Source: Liquidambar formosana (Eukaryota; Streptophyta; Magnoliopsida; Saxifragales; Altingiaceae). Taken from it: a DNA stretch of 64,000 bases. Both the position numbers and the translations under genes were made by a program. The notes under the pieces were generated by a model. That model saw nothing but the letters and a program-made list of their open reading frames with translations. It searched no databases and was not told the origin of the DNA. The stretch lies in NCBI GenBank assembly GCA_039720395.1, contig CM077831.1:10714333-10778332 (forward strand). The letters run 5' to 3'. This document shows positions 23,024 to 34,035 of the stretch, in pieces. Position 1 is the first letter of the stretch. Each line of letters starts with the position of its first letter.

Positions 23024-24840
23024 GAAGCCCCTCATTGGTGAACAAGTTTCACTTGTGAGCCAATGATCAAAGAACAACCCATTTTTGTTTGATGGATTAA
23101 TCTCATTGATACCAACAAACTCAAATGGAACCAAAAGGATAGACTTCGTCATATCCAAGCATGCGACGATTTCATCGAAGCAAAGAATTGAATGCATTTC
23201 TATGCATGCCAACATTCGTTGGTGCGCTCATGCAAATGCCTGCACTAATTGCATTAGTGATATAACAACACATTTTGTATGATGGATTAATCTCATTAAT
23301 ACCAACAAACTCAAATGGAACCATAAGGATAGACTTCGTCATATCCAAGCATGCGACGATTTCATCGAAGCAAAGAATTGAATGCATTTCTATGCATGCC
23401 AACTTCGTTGGTGCGCTCATGCAAATGCCTTTACCATGCACTAATTGCATTAGTGATATCCACATGGTCTTCTCATGATGCAAAGCTAGTTGCACTAGTG
23501 CATCACAAGGTACCCTGCCAATTTCATTGGCATTCTCAAAACGAGTTATTTCATAACTCATAAATCATCATTTTATGTGAATTATTGGTGAATTGAATGT
23601 CCATCAATTCAAAACCAAGGGCATTTCATGCCAGTCTCACTGGGGATAACAAATGTGGTGAGTTATTTCATAACTCATGACTCATCATTATGATTTCATG
23701 CCACTTTCAGCGAAAACAACAAAGATATGGAGTTATTGCATAACTCATGTATCATCATTTCATGTGAAATTATGCCACTTTCTGTGGAAATAACCAAGAC
23801 AGGGAGTTATTGTATAACTCATGGATCATTTCATGCCACTTTCTGTGGAAGTAACAGAGACAGGGAGTTATTGCATAACTCATGGATCATTTCATGCCAC
23901 TTTCTGTGGAAGTAACAGAGACAGGGAGTTATTTCATAACTCATGAATCGTCATTTCATGGGAAATTGTGCCACTTTCTATGGAAGTAACAAAGACGGGG
24001 AGTTATTGTATAACTCATGAATCGTCATTTCATGTGAAATTGTGCCACTTTCTGTGGAAGTAACAAAGATGGGGAGTTATTTCATAACTCATGAATCGTC
24101 ATTTCATGTGAAATTGTCTTTATCACATGATATGAGACCCAATTGCAAGTCAATTGATTCAAAATCAAGCTTATTTCTTATCATTTTATGTAAAACTATC
24201 CTTATCACATGGAATGACAATGTACTGGGAGTTATTCAACTCCAAATCAAGTGCATTTCATGTGAAATTGGCTTTATCACATGAAATGATAATGTATTGA
24301 AAGTCATTCAACTCAAAATCAAGTTCATTACTTATCATTTCATATGAAATTATCTTTAACACATGAAATGACATTGAATTGAGAGTTAACTGATTGAAAA
24401 TCAAGCTTATTTCATGTCATTTCATGTGAAATTATGTTTATCACATGATACCACATTGATTTTGAAAGTCAATTGATTGAATAACAAAGTGCATTTCATG
24501 CCCTCTTCACAAAGATAGCAAGCTACTTCGTAACTAGCATAGCTTATGAATCATCATTTCATGTGAAGTTATCTTTATCACATGATTAGCAAGTCATTTC
24601 ATGTAAAATTATCTTTATCACATGATATGATATCACTATCATCTCCTAGAGAATTGAATTCCAAGACTTGCAAGTCAATCAATTCAACACCAAGCTCATT
24701 TCATGAGAAAGCCATTTATCATGGCTATTACAATTCCTCGTTATGCGGGCAAATACAACCAACCAAGATTCAAAAATTTCATTGAAACTTGATAAACTTG
24801 AGGGATATATTCATCCCCTAACTCAAGGATTGCACAAAAA
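23024..24840 (-). repeat. Polypurine tract and hairpin array of E
   Basis: 23024-23037 is the polypurine tract next to the LTR (TGAGGGGCTTC in element sense). Then follows a 190-bp tandem duplication (about 23090-23270 and 23281-23460) and irregular units to about 24760, all rich in short inverted repeats: GCCAAT-TTC-ATTGGC (23517-23531), CCAGT-CTC-ACTGG (23631-23643), GAGTTAT-TTC-ATAACTC (23660-23676 and several more), CCAC-TTTCT-GTGG, and TTTCA-TG-TGAAA. No gene. The location, between 3' LTR and antisense gene, is the same as that of the unrelated array 58060-59790 in B. Confidence 0.75.
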
Positions 24841-25266
24841 GTCAATTTGGAGAAGTTTAGAGGTCGCAAGCGCGCAAAACGGGGCAAACGGGCAAAGCGG
24901 GCTAGGGTGACCATCTGCCCTTAGATGGTCAACCGTCCAGGGCAAGACGGCTGACTGTCCAGGATGGGACGGTTACCCGAGCCCACCATTGAAAAATTTC
25001 TGGGTTTTTAAACCCATGTTTGCACACTCATTTCCTCATTCTCCCAACCCGAAAATTAGAGAGTTTCTCTCTCTAAACTCTCATCCTATCCTCTCCAACT
25101 CTCATTCTCTCATTCCTATTTCAAAAACATTCAATCCAAATATCAAATGCACATCAAACAACAACAAATCAAGCCCATTTAGCAATCAAAACAACCAATT
25201 CACATCATCTTGTGAAATCAAACCAAATCAAACCCATTTTTCACAAACCCAACTCCATCATCAAGA
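24841..25266 (+). promoter_or_regulatory. Upstream region of PMD gene copy 2 with GC module
   Basis: 24901-24985 is a diverged copy of the GC palindrome module (GATGGTCAACCGTCC, GACGGCTGACTGTCC, GGACGGTTACCC). A TATA-like TTTTTAAA lies at 25005-25012, followed by a CT-rich leader. Only the module is well supported; the promoter call is an inference. Confidence 0.45.
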
Positions 25267-26155
25267 ATGTCATCAAGCAAGGACTCAAGCACCAAGTATC
25301 CATTCTATGGGGTCAAAAGCACATACAAGGCACCACTTTATGATGCTCCACAAGCTAGGGTGCTGCTTGAACCCGACAAGCATCTCTCATTCATCCATTC
25401 CCAACAAGAAGTAAGTTTACCCAACTTAACACTTTTCTTTTGAATCTTTCGATTCTTTTGATGAAATTGCATTCCCTTCTACTTCTTTTGAATACCCCTT
25501 GGGTTGTTGAGTGATATCCCTTGATTTGGCAAGGATTGAACACACAAATTCTTTTCATTTGAAAGCTTGAAAAATGGCACCCGCCAAGTGTTCGATAAAA
25601 TTCCCAAGTGGAATAAAGATGTTCACTCTTCACCAAATCAATGTATATCAACAAGTAAACCCTCAAGTGAGTAATATGCTATGATTTAGAAAGGATTGAT
25701 CATACAAAATTCTTTTGTTTCAAGGCTTGGGAGGTATCACCCACCAAGTGTTTGATAAAATGCCCAAGTGATAAAAAAGTGTTCAATCCTTGCCAAATTA
25801 AGGCACATGAACAAGTAAACTCATAAACATCCATTAGCAATTCATTTCATGAATAAAAACAACTTTTTGACATCTTTTAGAAAACAATTTGAAACCAATT
25901 GCTAGTGTAAGCTTATTATTTCCATGTTCTTTCAACTAACTCTCAAGGTATTTTCAATGGCTATAGCCCAACTTTCAGGACATGTGCACTCGGTCCTCTG
26001 TCAAAGGACTCATTGAATGGTGGCGGAACATGGAAAACTTCCAACCCATCACCAAGGGCTATGTCGAAAAGGCCGGTTTTGGTCCATTCCTAGACTCTTT
26101 GTGGAATGACCAATGTGATAGGCAAGCCTTGCTAGCCTTGTCCGAGCTATGGTGG
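25267..26155 (+). pseudogene. PMD gene copy 2, exons 1-2, cut by element B
   Basis: Exon 1 25267-25410 (48 codons from ATG; M-S-S-S-K-D-S-S-T-K-Y-P ... K-H-L-S-F-I-H-S-Q-Q-E), GTAAGT donor, intron 25411-25978 containing an approximate 160-bp tandem duplication and ending TTTCAG, exon 2 from 25979 in the same phase (W-W-R-N-M-E-N-F, AGFGPFLDSLWNDQCDRQAL, L-A-L-S-E-L-W-W). The exon stops at 26155 where the LTR of element B begins. The gene is antisense to its carrier element E. It is a diverged paralog of PMD gene copy 1, which suggests copy 1 may also sit in such an element. Confidence 0.8.
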
Positions 26156-26744
26156 TGTCACACCCCATTTTTGCACCACCTTACTAGGCTCATCATTTCA
26201 TGCATGTTTTTGTTTTGTTTTTGAGTCTAGTCACTTGCATTAGTTTTCTAGAGTCATAAGGACAATGGATATGAATTTTGGTTCAAATTGGAGTTGATCT
26301 TGAGGGATAATAAGAGCTTTTGTGACTTGAGGGGCATAATCGTCTTTTAAGTCCCAAACTTTTCATTTGACCTTGAAATGATCTCCAAATTGTCAATTGG
26401 AGTTCATATGGATGCATAAGAGGTATTTCTAGGTTCAATTTGGTAAGTCAATGGCTCGGGATTAAAATGGCTCGATGTAGTTCAAGTTGGTTAATTGACC
26501 CTTCCTTGGGTTAGCTCTAATTGACTCACAATTACCAACCAAATCTTTTCAAATTGACTTTCATTAGTCATCATTTTACCCTCAAAAGTGTTTCATGAAG
26601 TTCAATTTTGATATGGCCTGATGATGAGTTTAGTGTGGTTATTTACGGATTATCCTTGAAGAATTAGTGCGAATCACAGCATGAGATTTTTGGTTAAAAT
26701 GAAAAGAAAATTATTTTATTAAATTAGCCATTTTTATCATGACA

Positions 26745-26808
26745 CTAACACGTGTACGTATGTGATGAGTGTGTGTACGCACATACGATACATGTGCATG
26801 CGTGTTAG
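26745..26808 (+). promoter_or_regulatory. U3 inverted repeat with G-box core
   Basis: The outer arms CTAACACG/CGTGTTAG and inner arms CGTATGTG/CACATACG form a long imperfect hairpin; CACGTG is at 26749-26754. It lies about 140 bp upstream of the TATA box. An identical copy is in the 3' LTR. Confidence 0.5.
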
Positions 26809-26947
26809 CGGTCAGTCTCCCAATTTTTATAAAAGACAATTTCCTTTTCCTATTCAGATTAGAAGTCTTTTATCATTATAAAATACCTTTTGATTATTCT
26901 CCAAGGAAACCTAGTCCAGGAAGGAAAGGGAAACTCCAGATTTCAGC

Positions 26948-26955
26948 TATAAATA
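26948..26955 (+). promoter_or_regulatory. TATA box of B 5' LTR
   Basis: TATAAATA in 'cagctataaatactc'. Also present at 60713-60720 in the 3' LTR. Confidence 0.6.
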
Positions 26956-28178
26956 CTCTCTTAATGTCTTTAAACAAGGGGAGAGGAGAAGAGGGTTTGG
27001 AGGGAGTGAAATTCGTCATAATTCAGCAGCAGATTTTCTGAAAACCAGCAGTCGTATTTTAATCATAACTTTTTCATCCGAAGTCAGAATTTGATGAAAT
27101 TGGTCTTGTTAGAAAGATAATTCAATTCTCTACAACTTTGTATTTCACAAGCTTTGTCCAAATCCAACGTTTTCATACCCAAAAACGCGATTGAAGTTGC
27201 TGCTGCTGCAAAGTGACGAAAATCACTTTTCTTTTCTCTTGTTCTCTTTTTGTTTTCTATTTCTTTTCAAAGTTGAGTGAGTTTTGATCTCTTTGCTGTG
27301 ATACCACTTTGACAAAGAGGAGGATTCGTGTTGGTTTGATTCACTCTAAAGACCTGAGGAGCCACGAACAATTACAAACACAAGGGGAGCCACTTTATGC
27401 ATTAATACTTGAGTGTTTGAGAGAGAATAAGGTATTCTCCTTCTCTATTCAAGCTTAAACTAGGTTTTCATATGGGTTAGGCTTATTGCATGTTAAAGGT
27501 AGCCTTTTTTATCATGTATTAACACTCTAGCTAGTTAATATACATGGAATATCTATTGTTTATCTACTGTTTAGCATGCTTTAGGGCTGTCCTTTATGTT
27601 TCAATGCATAGTTATGATTCTTGTGCTCCTGTTTGTCCTTGTGCTAGGATTAGTGTCATTGCATGTTAGATTTAGGATTTTCATCATGTTATATTGCTTT
27701 AGTTAGTTAATATGCATGATATAATTTCTGTTTAGTTTGGTTTTAGCATGATTAAAGTATGTCTTGTGAGTTTTTAAGCATATTTGTGAGTTTAGGGTTT
27801 TAGAGTCATTGTTTCGTGTTTGTTTTCATATAGCATGATAAAGTAGACTTTTTTATTGGTTTTTCTTCGTGTTTGCTGTATATGTTTTTCATATGGAGTA
27901 AACATGATAGTTTTGCATGCATGTTAGTATGTTTTAGGGTTTTTATGCATGATATGGTTCTAGGAATATGTTAGGACTTATTATTGTTCGCTGTTTTTGC
28001 TATTGGCATGCTTAGTGGATGATTTTAGGCCATAATACTATTCTGTCCAGATTTGCATGTTAGTGTTTTCGCACGGTTTTGAGCACTTGTAAGGGTGCAA
28101 ACAGGTGTGGTATTTGTCCTATGGCAAATAGGGCTGCTTATGTCTGAAATAGCTAATGTTTGGAGTAATTGCGCTCAG

Positions 28179-28184
28179 GTAAGT
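28179..28184 (+). other. Candidate splice donor in B LTR
   Basis: CTCAG|GTAAGT is a perfect plant donor consensus, conserved in E (21211-21221, - strand), in the 3' LTR (61722) and in the inverted LTR (62854-62864). A good acceptor, CTATCCATAG, ends at 29777, directly before the gag frame. Use of this pair would remove a 1.6-kb leader including the PBS from a gag mRNA. Confidence 0.4.
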
Positions 28185-28972
28185 GGGTGTGAAGGTGCCC
28201 CAATTCACCTTTCTTCTTAACTCATTCTCTTCTCCCTATCTAAGGTTAATTTTTAATATGATCCTATGGTTTAATCAAAGGTTTCCTTCATAAATAAAAT
28301 TCTGGTTTTTATTAAAGTTTCCATTTTGTGGATTTCTTTCCTAAAATCAAACTTTCTATCATATTCAACTCTTTTGATTCAAATAAGGAAACCTAGGGTT
28401 TTTACCATAGGTTTATATTAGGATTCAACCCTAATTCTAATCGAACTACGTGGACTTTGATCCATGTATTTCGTTGCATGGTACGTAGGCGCTCTTCGTG
28501 AGGCTCAAGTCCGTTCTAGGATCCAAGCATCCTAGGTTTATTTATGTTTTCTTTTCTTCTTTCTTTTTTCTGTTTTTATTTGCTTATTATGCATGGATGG
28601 ATGAATGAAATATATGATATGCATACAATTCTTTTGATGATATACTTGCTGATTTTTGTATGGGAAAGATCTTAATTTAGCCCAAATGAACTGAGAGACC
28701 GAAAGGGTGACATGGGTGCCTATAGGCTTTGCCTAGAACCTTCCCATGTCATAACTTAGCCTCCGAATCCCCGATTTCTTTGGTTTTCAAAAGATTGGTT
28801 TTTGCCTTTCCTTTTTTTATGGAGTCATTCAAATTGTTTTCCTAAAACAACCTGATTTTTAGGGTTTTCCTTGTTTCCTTTAAAAAATAAGGTGGCGACT
28901 CCTTTCCTTTTTTCTTTTTCAAATCCATTTTCTTTCAATCCCTTGTGGGCCTAATTTCCGGGGTTCACAGTT

Positions 28973-28990
28973 TGGCGACTCCACTAGGGA
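28973..28990 (+). other. Primer-binding site of element B
   Basis: TGGCGACTCCACTAGGGA three bases after the LTR. The start TGGCGACTCCA fits the 3' end of a tRNA-Arg, the primer reported for Ogre-type Tat elements. Confidence 0.7.
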
Positions 28991-29779
28991 TTTGTGGGCT
29001 AGACTCTATAAAGTTTAAATGGGCTAGGTTAATTTCTTATGTTTAATTAAAATCAATCACATTGCATCCGCTTGATTGTGTGCTTTCATTTATTGCATTG
29101 TGTGCGCAAACTCTTGCATGTTAGGATCGATGTCCCTCGATGTATCCTTGCCAACGATCGGCCTAGTCTCAACCTTGGTTTTCCTGATTCCATGTGTTGG
29201 GGCGAAAGCTATCAACCTCTCTTGCCTAGTACCCTTGGGCTTGCCCTTGGGTATATTAAATGAGTTAATCACGTACTGCTGGACCCACGCGGCGTTCCTG
29301 ATGCCACATGTGGTTAGGTATAAGGATTGCTCAAGCAAGTGAAGGACCCTAGCCTACCCTTATCATTAGTCCATATAGACAGACTTGTAGGACACTACGG
29401 TCTCACCTTTATGCACCCACAATTGTTTGTAATGATGCTATGCCGTGTTTGTGGTGTGAGGCTTTATATCTTATGCCCTTAATATAGACCTTTAAACCCT
29501 AGCCTTCGTTAAGGCCATGGGTTAGGAGGAATAAATTAAGGAAATAGGATGTAAAGCTATGTTTGTGATGTGCTAGTCCTAGGGGATTAATTAAACCTAA
29601 TTGAAGGACTCTATGCCCTATTCTTTAAAACATACCCTTAATCCATGACCCCTGTAAAGGTAATTGGATAAAAGGAATGAATTAATTGAACATGGTGTAG
29701 AGACCGAATTCATTAAGGAAAATATGGAGGTTTAGGACAGATCCTTAGGCTAAAGGTTAAAACTTTTCTATCCATAGAC
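28991..29779 (+). other. Leader of element B
   Basis: Non-coding between PBS and gag. The short open frames here look accidental. It ends in the pyrimidine-rich acceptor-like 'aacttttctatccatag'. Confidence 0.6.
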
Positions 29780-31003
29780 GTGCTGGCTTGGATCCGCAAT
29801 CCACAAGGGCGTCTAGTGAGTGTTGAGTCTACCCATCAGACAGACATGGCCGACGAAAGAACTAGTGAGGGGCACTTTGACCTTGAGGCTTGCCTGAAAG
29901 CCATCATGGCCAAGCTTGACCATACCGCCGAGACATCCGATACCGCATTGAAAATGGCTCAAGAGAACCAACAGAAGATGGCGGATCTTGAACAAAATGG
30001 CTCTAAGGCCCATTCCTCGGGTATACCTCATGGGGCTGGCACCGAAGAGGGACCTCAATCCAATGAGAACACCAAGACAAGGGGGGAAAGTAGCTCGAAA
30101 CCTGAGGTCACCAACCTAGAAGGGGAAGCCAAGGGGAAAGGTACTAGTAGTGATTCCGTGTTAGCTAGCAAGGTAGAAGCTTTGGAGAGAACCATAAAAG
30201 GGATTCGCAGGGTTGATGACATGGTCGATGTGCGGACTCTATCCCTGTTTCCAACGGCTCGTATTCCACTACAATTCAAGATGCCGGAGTTAGAAAAGTT
30301 CGATGGGACGGGTTGCCCTAAGACTCATTTGAAGATGTACGTGCGAGCTATGCACCCTCGAGGGGCTACTGACGAGCTTTTATCTCAAATGTTCCATGAA
30401 ACCTTGGCCACTTCTGCTTTGAAATGGTTCTTATCCTTGGATGAGAATAGAACCCGGACTTGGGAAGACATATGCAATGAGTTTTCAGAGCACTACAAGT
30501 ATAACACAGAGGTGGACGTTACTCGAAGGGACCTAGAAACTACCAAGCAAGGGGCTCATGAAACTTTCTCCGCTTACATTACAAGGTGGAGACAAAAGGC
30601 GTCGAGAATGACGGATAGGCCGAATGAGGAGGACCAAATTCAGTTAGTGGTTAAGAACCTGCTGCCCGTGTATCACAAGCACCTATTTGCCCACTATTTC
30701 CCAAATTTCAAAGCTCTCATTGGGGCTGGCATGCAGGTTGAAGATGCTATCAATGATGGGACAATCAAGACTGAGGAAGTGAGGAGTCGCAAGACAAACT
30801 TTACTGGGAAGAACAATGCCGAGGTCAACACCATAACTCAACCAATCCAACCCTTTTCTCTCAATGATGTCAACCCACCTCGCCAATTCACTGACCTATT
30901 CATGCCACTCGAAAGAGTCCTTGAAAAGCTCATAAGTCGTGACCTATTGAAGCCACTCGACCCAAGACCTCCACCAAATCCCTTACCCAAGAGCTTACAA
31001 TGA
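29780..31003 (+). CDS. gag: Gag of element B
   Basis: Capsid-type Gag of a Ty3/gypsy element, the protein that packages the element RNA in cytoplasmic particles. The likely start is the ATG at 29846 (M-A-D-E-R-T-S), inside a frame open from 29780. The N-terminal third is polar and charged; the retrotransposon gag core begins near F-K-M-P-E-L-E-K-F-D-G and includes A-L-K-W-F-L-S-L and W-E-D-I-C-N-E-F. The frame ends at 31001-31003, just before the first zinc-binding motif, which lies in the next frame; a one-base shift near 30990 joins it to the protease frame. This could be a mutation or a programmed +1 shift. Confidence 0.85.
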   Translation: MLAWIRNPQGRLVSVESTHQTDMADERTSEGHFDLEACLKAIMAKLDHTAETSDTALKMAQENQQKMADLEQNGSKAHSSGIPHGAGTEEGPQSNENTKTRGESSSKPEVTNLEGEAKGKGTSSDSVLASKVEALERTIKGIRRVDDMVDVRTLSLFPTARIPLQFKMPELEKFDGTGCPKTHLKMYVRAMHPRGATDELLSQMFHETLATSALKWFLSLDENRTRTWEDICNEFSEHYKYNTEVDVTRRDLETTKQGAHETFSAYITRWRQKASRMTDRPNEEDQIQLVVKNLLPVYHKHLFAHYFPNFKALIGAGMQVEDAINDGTIKTEEVRSRKTNFTGKNNAEVNTITQPIQPFSLNDVNPPRQFTDLFMPLERVLEKLISRDLLKPLDPRPPPNPLPKSLQ

Positions 31004-32896
31004 GAATGAGTACTGCAAGTACCACCAATCCAAAGGCCATGCCACCAATCGCTGTATTCGCCTTCGCCACCAAGTCCAAGACCTCATTGACAAGCAGGTC
31101 ATTTCACCACCAACCCGTCCAAATGTCACCCGTAATCCTCTCCCATCACACAACAACACACCCCCACCTAACACCATAAATGCCATTGGGGTTGAATCCT
31201 CTCGCCCTCGCCATCCCATAAGACAATACACTCCGCTCCCCATGACCTTAACCTGTCTCTTCACCATTTGCCGCAATAACAGCCTTATCATGCCACTTCC
31301 ACCAAAGCTAAGGCCATCAACCCCTCACCAATATTGCCAATACCATCGTGCACCCGGCCATGACACCGAGGCTTGTTCTATACTAAAGAAGATCATCCAA
31401 GACCTCATTGACCAAAAGGTTTTGTTGTTGCCAAAGAAATCTATCCAACAAGAGCTGAAAGAAAGATATGAAGCAGGGGATCCTCAGGTTGGCCTATTAG
31501 GTGAAGCATCGGGGAAATATGATTACTATGTGCTGTACTCAAGCCCAAGTCCGATATCAGATGAGCCGATAGTCCCTTCAGGTTGGGATGACTTACCGAC
31601 AGAGATGGAGAGCATCGACATGATAGAATGGGATGACTTGATGAATGACTTCGAGGAAGTCCATGACATATGGGCTAGCGATGATGAGTTGGACCATATA
31701 ACCAGAGGGGGTCGTCATTTCAAGCCCCCCCACCTAGAATCTGAAAATCCGTTGGAAGATTTGGAAGGGCAGAGGCGTCCTAGCTTGCAAGAAGAAGAGG
31801 ATGAAGTGCTTAGGCAGCTGAAGAAGACCAATGCCAACATTACTATTTGGGGCTTGCTCATGGCCTCGCATAAGCACAGACAGACCGTGTTGAAACTGTT
31901 GAATCAGATACAAGTGCCTGTTGACACATCCCCCGAGGGATTGGTACATTTGGTGAATCCAACTCCCAAGAACTCAACCATCGTGTTCACCGATGTAGAC
32001 CTACCTAAAAGCGGGCCGAGCCATTCTCAAGCTCTCTATGTGACCGTTGACACTATGGGGAAGAGGGTTCCCACCGTTCTTATCGACAATGGGTCCGCAC
32101 TGAATGTATGTCCTCTCCGAACTGCCACTGTTTTGGGTTTGGGACCCACTGATTTCACGCCATCTGGGCAGACCGTAAGAGCTTATGACAACACCTGCCG
32201 AGAAGTAATAGGGGCAGTTACTTTGCCTCTTATCATGGGACCCACTGAATTTAGGGTAGAATTCCAAGTGTTGGATGTGCCGTCATGTTTCAACTTATTG
32301 TTGGGCCGACCTTGGATCCATCCTGCTGGGGCTGTGCCATCTTCACTCCATCAAAAGGTGAAGTTTCCTTATGAAGGAGCCATAGTAACACTTCAAGGGG
32401 ACTATGAATTGAAACTCGCAGGTGTGCCTATATGTGAGATACAACCTGAATCAGCAGCGATACCGCTATCTGGGTTTGATTATGTCCAATGCATTGAGAA
32501 AGAGCTGAATGAATCATCACGCCATTACTCTTCTATAAAGCAGTACATCCCATATACTTTTTATCCAAGTTCCGAACCAGCCGTGGCAGATAAAAGTTTT
32601 GGTGATAGATACTTCACAGAAGGGCCGAATCCTCAAAGTTTGACAAGTTGGTACCACTCTATCCAAGATCTATATAGAAGCTTGAAAGAGGAAGACTGGG
32701 CAGAGAACCTTAATGCGGGGGCTATGACTGAAATGTTCCAAGACATGATCCTCACCGTGGAAGACTCGACCATTGAAGAACTCCAGGGTTCATCCATTAG
32801 CCATGCTACCATGCCACTTCTGAATTGGTACCTTGAATGTGGTGTCATTGCGGAGATCCATGAAGAAGAAGACCTTGGCCTACCTGATAGCAGCTT
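30951..32896 (+). CDS. pro: Zinc-knuckle and protease region of element B
   Basis: Open in the frame of 31242-32900; the stretch before the first ATG (31242) is in frame from 30951 and already coding. It holds two related zinc-binding motifs, C-K-Y-H-Q-S-K-G-H-A-T-N-R-C near 31011 and C-Q-Y-H-R-A-P-G-H-D-T-E-A-C near 31335, each followed by a Q-D-L-I-D helix, a long acidic linker, then a retropepsin domain with the active site V-L-I-D-N-G-S-A-L-N (D at residue 282 from 31242) and L-L-L-G-R-P-W-I. The catalytic triplet is D-N-G instead of D-T/S-G, as is common in Tat elements. It ends at a stop at 32898-32900 unless the intron proposed at 32897-33067 is removed. Confidence 0.85.
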
Positions 32897-33067
32897 GTAG
32901 GTGTCTTAGTTTAGTAATATTTCCCTAATTCAATAAGATGTATCTACTTTACTCACTTTGTGGAGTCATAGTATTGATACAGATTTGTTTGTTTTCCTTC
33001 TTTCTTTTGTGTGTCATTCCCATTATTCCTAGTCAATAAAGTGTGCTTTCTTTCTCTATATATGCAG
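32897..33067 (+). other. Putative intron between protease and RT
   Basis: GT at 32897 and AG at 33066-33067, preceded by a T-rich tract and 'ctatatatgcag'. Removing these 171 bases takes away the protease stop and joins the two frames in phase. Ogre elements are known to have an intron at the protease/RT boundary. Splicing is not shown. Confidence 0.5.
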
Positions 33068-34035
33068 TGTCTCTTTTCTCTCCTCTATGGATATTTATGG
33101 TATGGATATAGATCCTAGGAACGATGTCCCCCCGGAGCTCGTTAAGCAAAGGAAAAGGGGCGTCACTGAACCTAATATGGATGAATTGGAATCAATCAAC
33201 TTAGGGACGAATGAATTGCCAAGAATAGTTAAAATTGGGAAAACCCTTTCCCCTGTTGAAAAAGAAAAGATGATCTCCCTCTTGAAAGCCAACATTATGG
33301 CTTTTGCATGGTCTTATGAAGACATGCCTGGCATCGACCCCGATATTGTGCAACACTATATCCCCACTAATTCCCTAAAGAAGCCGGTAAAGCAGAAACT
33401 TAGAAGATTAAAACCAGAATGGGCTCTAAAAGTAAAACAAGAGGTAACTAAACAACTAGACGCGGGTTTCCTCCAAGTTGTGGAGTACCCCGAGTGGCTG
33501 TCGAATATAGTGCCTGTGCCTAAAAAAGATGGGAAAGTAAGGATGTGTGTCGATTTCCGAGATCTCAATGCCGCGAGCCCTAAGGATGACTTTCCTTTAC
33601 CCCATATCGACGTGTTGGTGGATAGTACAGTGGGACATGCACTCTTCTCCTTCATGGACGGATTCTCCGGGTATAACCAGATAAAGATGGCGCCTCAAGA
33701 CATGGAGAAAACAGCCTTTATCACGCAATGGGGAACGTACTGTTACAAGGTAATGCATTTTGGCTTAAGAAACACTGGGGCTACTTACCAAAGAGCAGCT
33801 ACGACCTTATTGCATGATATGATCCATAAGGAAGTCGAGGTTTATGTCGATGATATGATCGTGAAGTCCGTCGATAGAGAAGGGCATTTCAAGGCACTAG
33901 AGAAATTCCTAGAGCGAGCAAAAAAGTACAATCTCCGTCTCAACCCACAGAAGTGCGCTTTTGGTGTCACTGCAGGCAAGTTATTGGGGTTTATGATCAC
34001 TCAGAGAGGTATCAAAGTGGACCCAGGGAAGATAA
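33068..34035 (+). CDS. pol: Reverse transcriptase of element B (5' part of pol)
   Basis: The first ATG is 33087. Counting from it: a linker to about residue 100, then the RT core with W-L-S-N-I-V-P-V-P-K-K-D-G-K (138-150), V-D-F-R-D-L-N, S-F-M-D-G-F-S-G-Y-N-Q-I, M-H-F-G-L-R-N-T-G-A-T-Y-Q, and the catalytic Y-V-D-D at 253-256. It is intact until element C interrupts it at 34036 within R-G-I-K-V-D-P-G-K; the thumb and RNase H continue at 43770. The last few residues before the artificial stop at 34064 come from the C LTR. Confidence 0.9.

Larger units (their letters stand above)
20459..26155 (-). mobile_element. Element E, Tat-type gypsy with PMD gene, partial
   Basis: The 3' part of a - strand element inserted in the RNase H of A: 3' LTR (20459-23023), polypurine tract and a hairpin array (to about 24840), a GC palindrome module, and an antisense PMD gene cut at 26155 by element B. 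LTR ends and the polypurine tract resemble those of B, but the arrays and antisense genes differ. The pol part must lie beyond the window, past element B. The left target flank is GTTCT (20454-20458); its partner is not in the window. Confidence 0.8.
26156..28969 (+). repeat. 5' LTR of element B
   Basis: 2814 bp, TGTCACACCCC...GGGTTCACA. TATA box at 26948-26955, a strong inverted repeat with a CACGTG core at 26745-26808, and a consensus splice donor CAG|GTAAGT at 28176-28184 that is kept in the LTRs of E and of the element at 62072. Confidence 0.95.

Noticed and set aside
24989..25414. A 141-codon open frame as a gene
   Set aside because: It is in a different phase from the PMD exon starting at 25267 and covers the CT-rich leader; the PMD frame has homology and a proper splice donor.
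26769..27041. 90-codon open frame repeated at 60534-60806
   Set aside because: It crosses the TATA box and hairpin of the B LTR; it has no protein features and its duplication is explained by the two LTRs.
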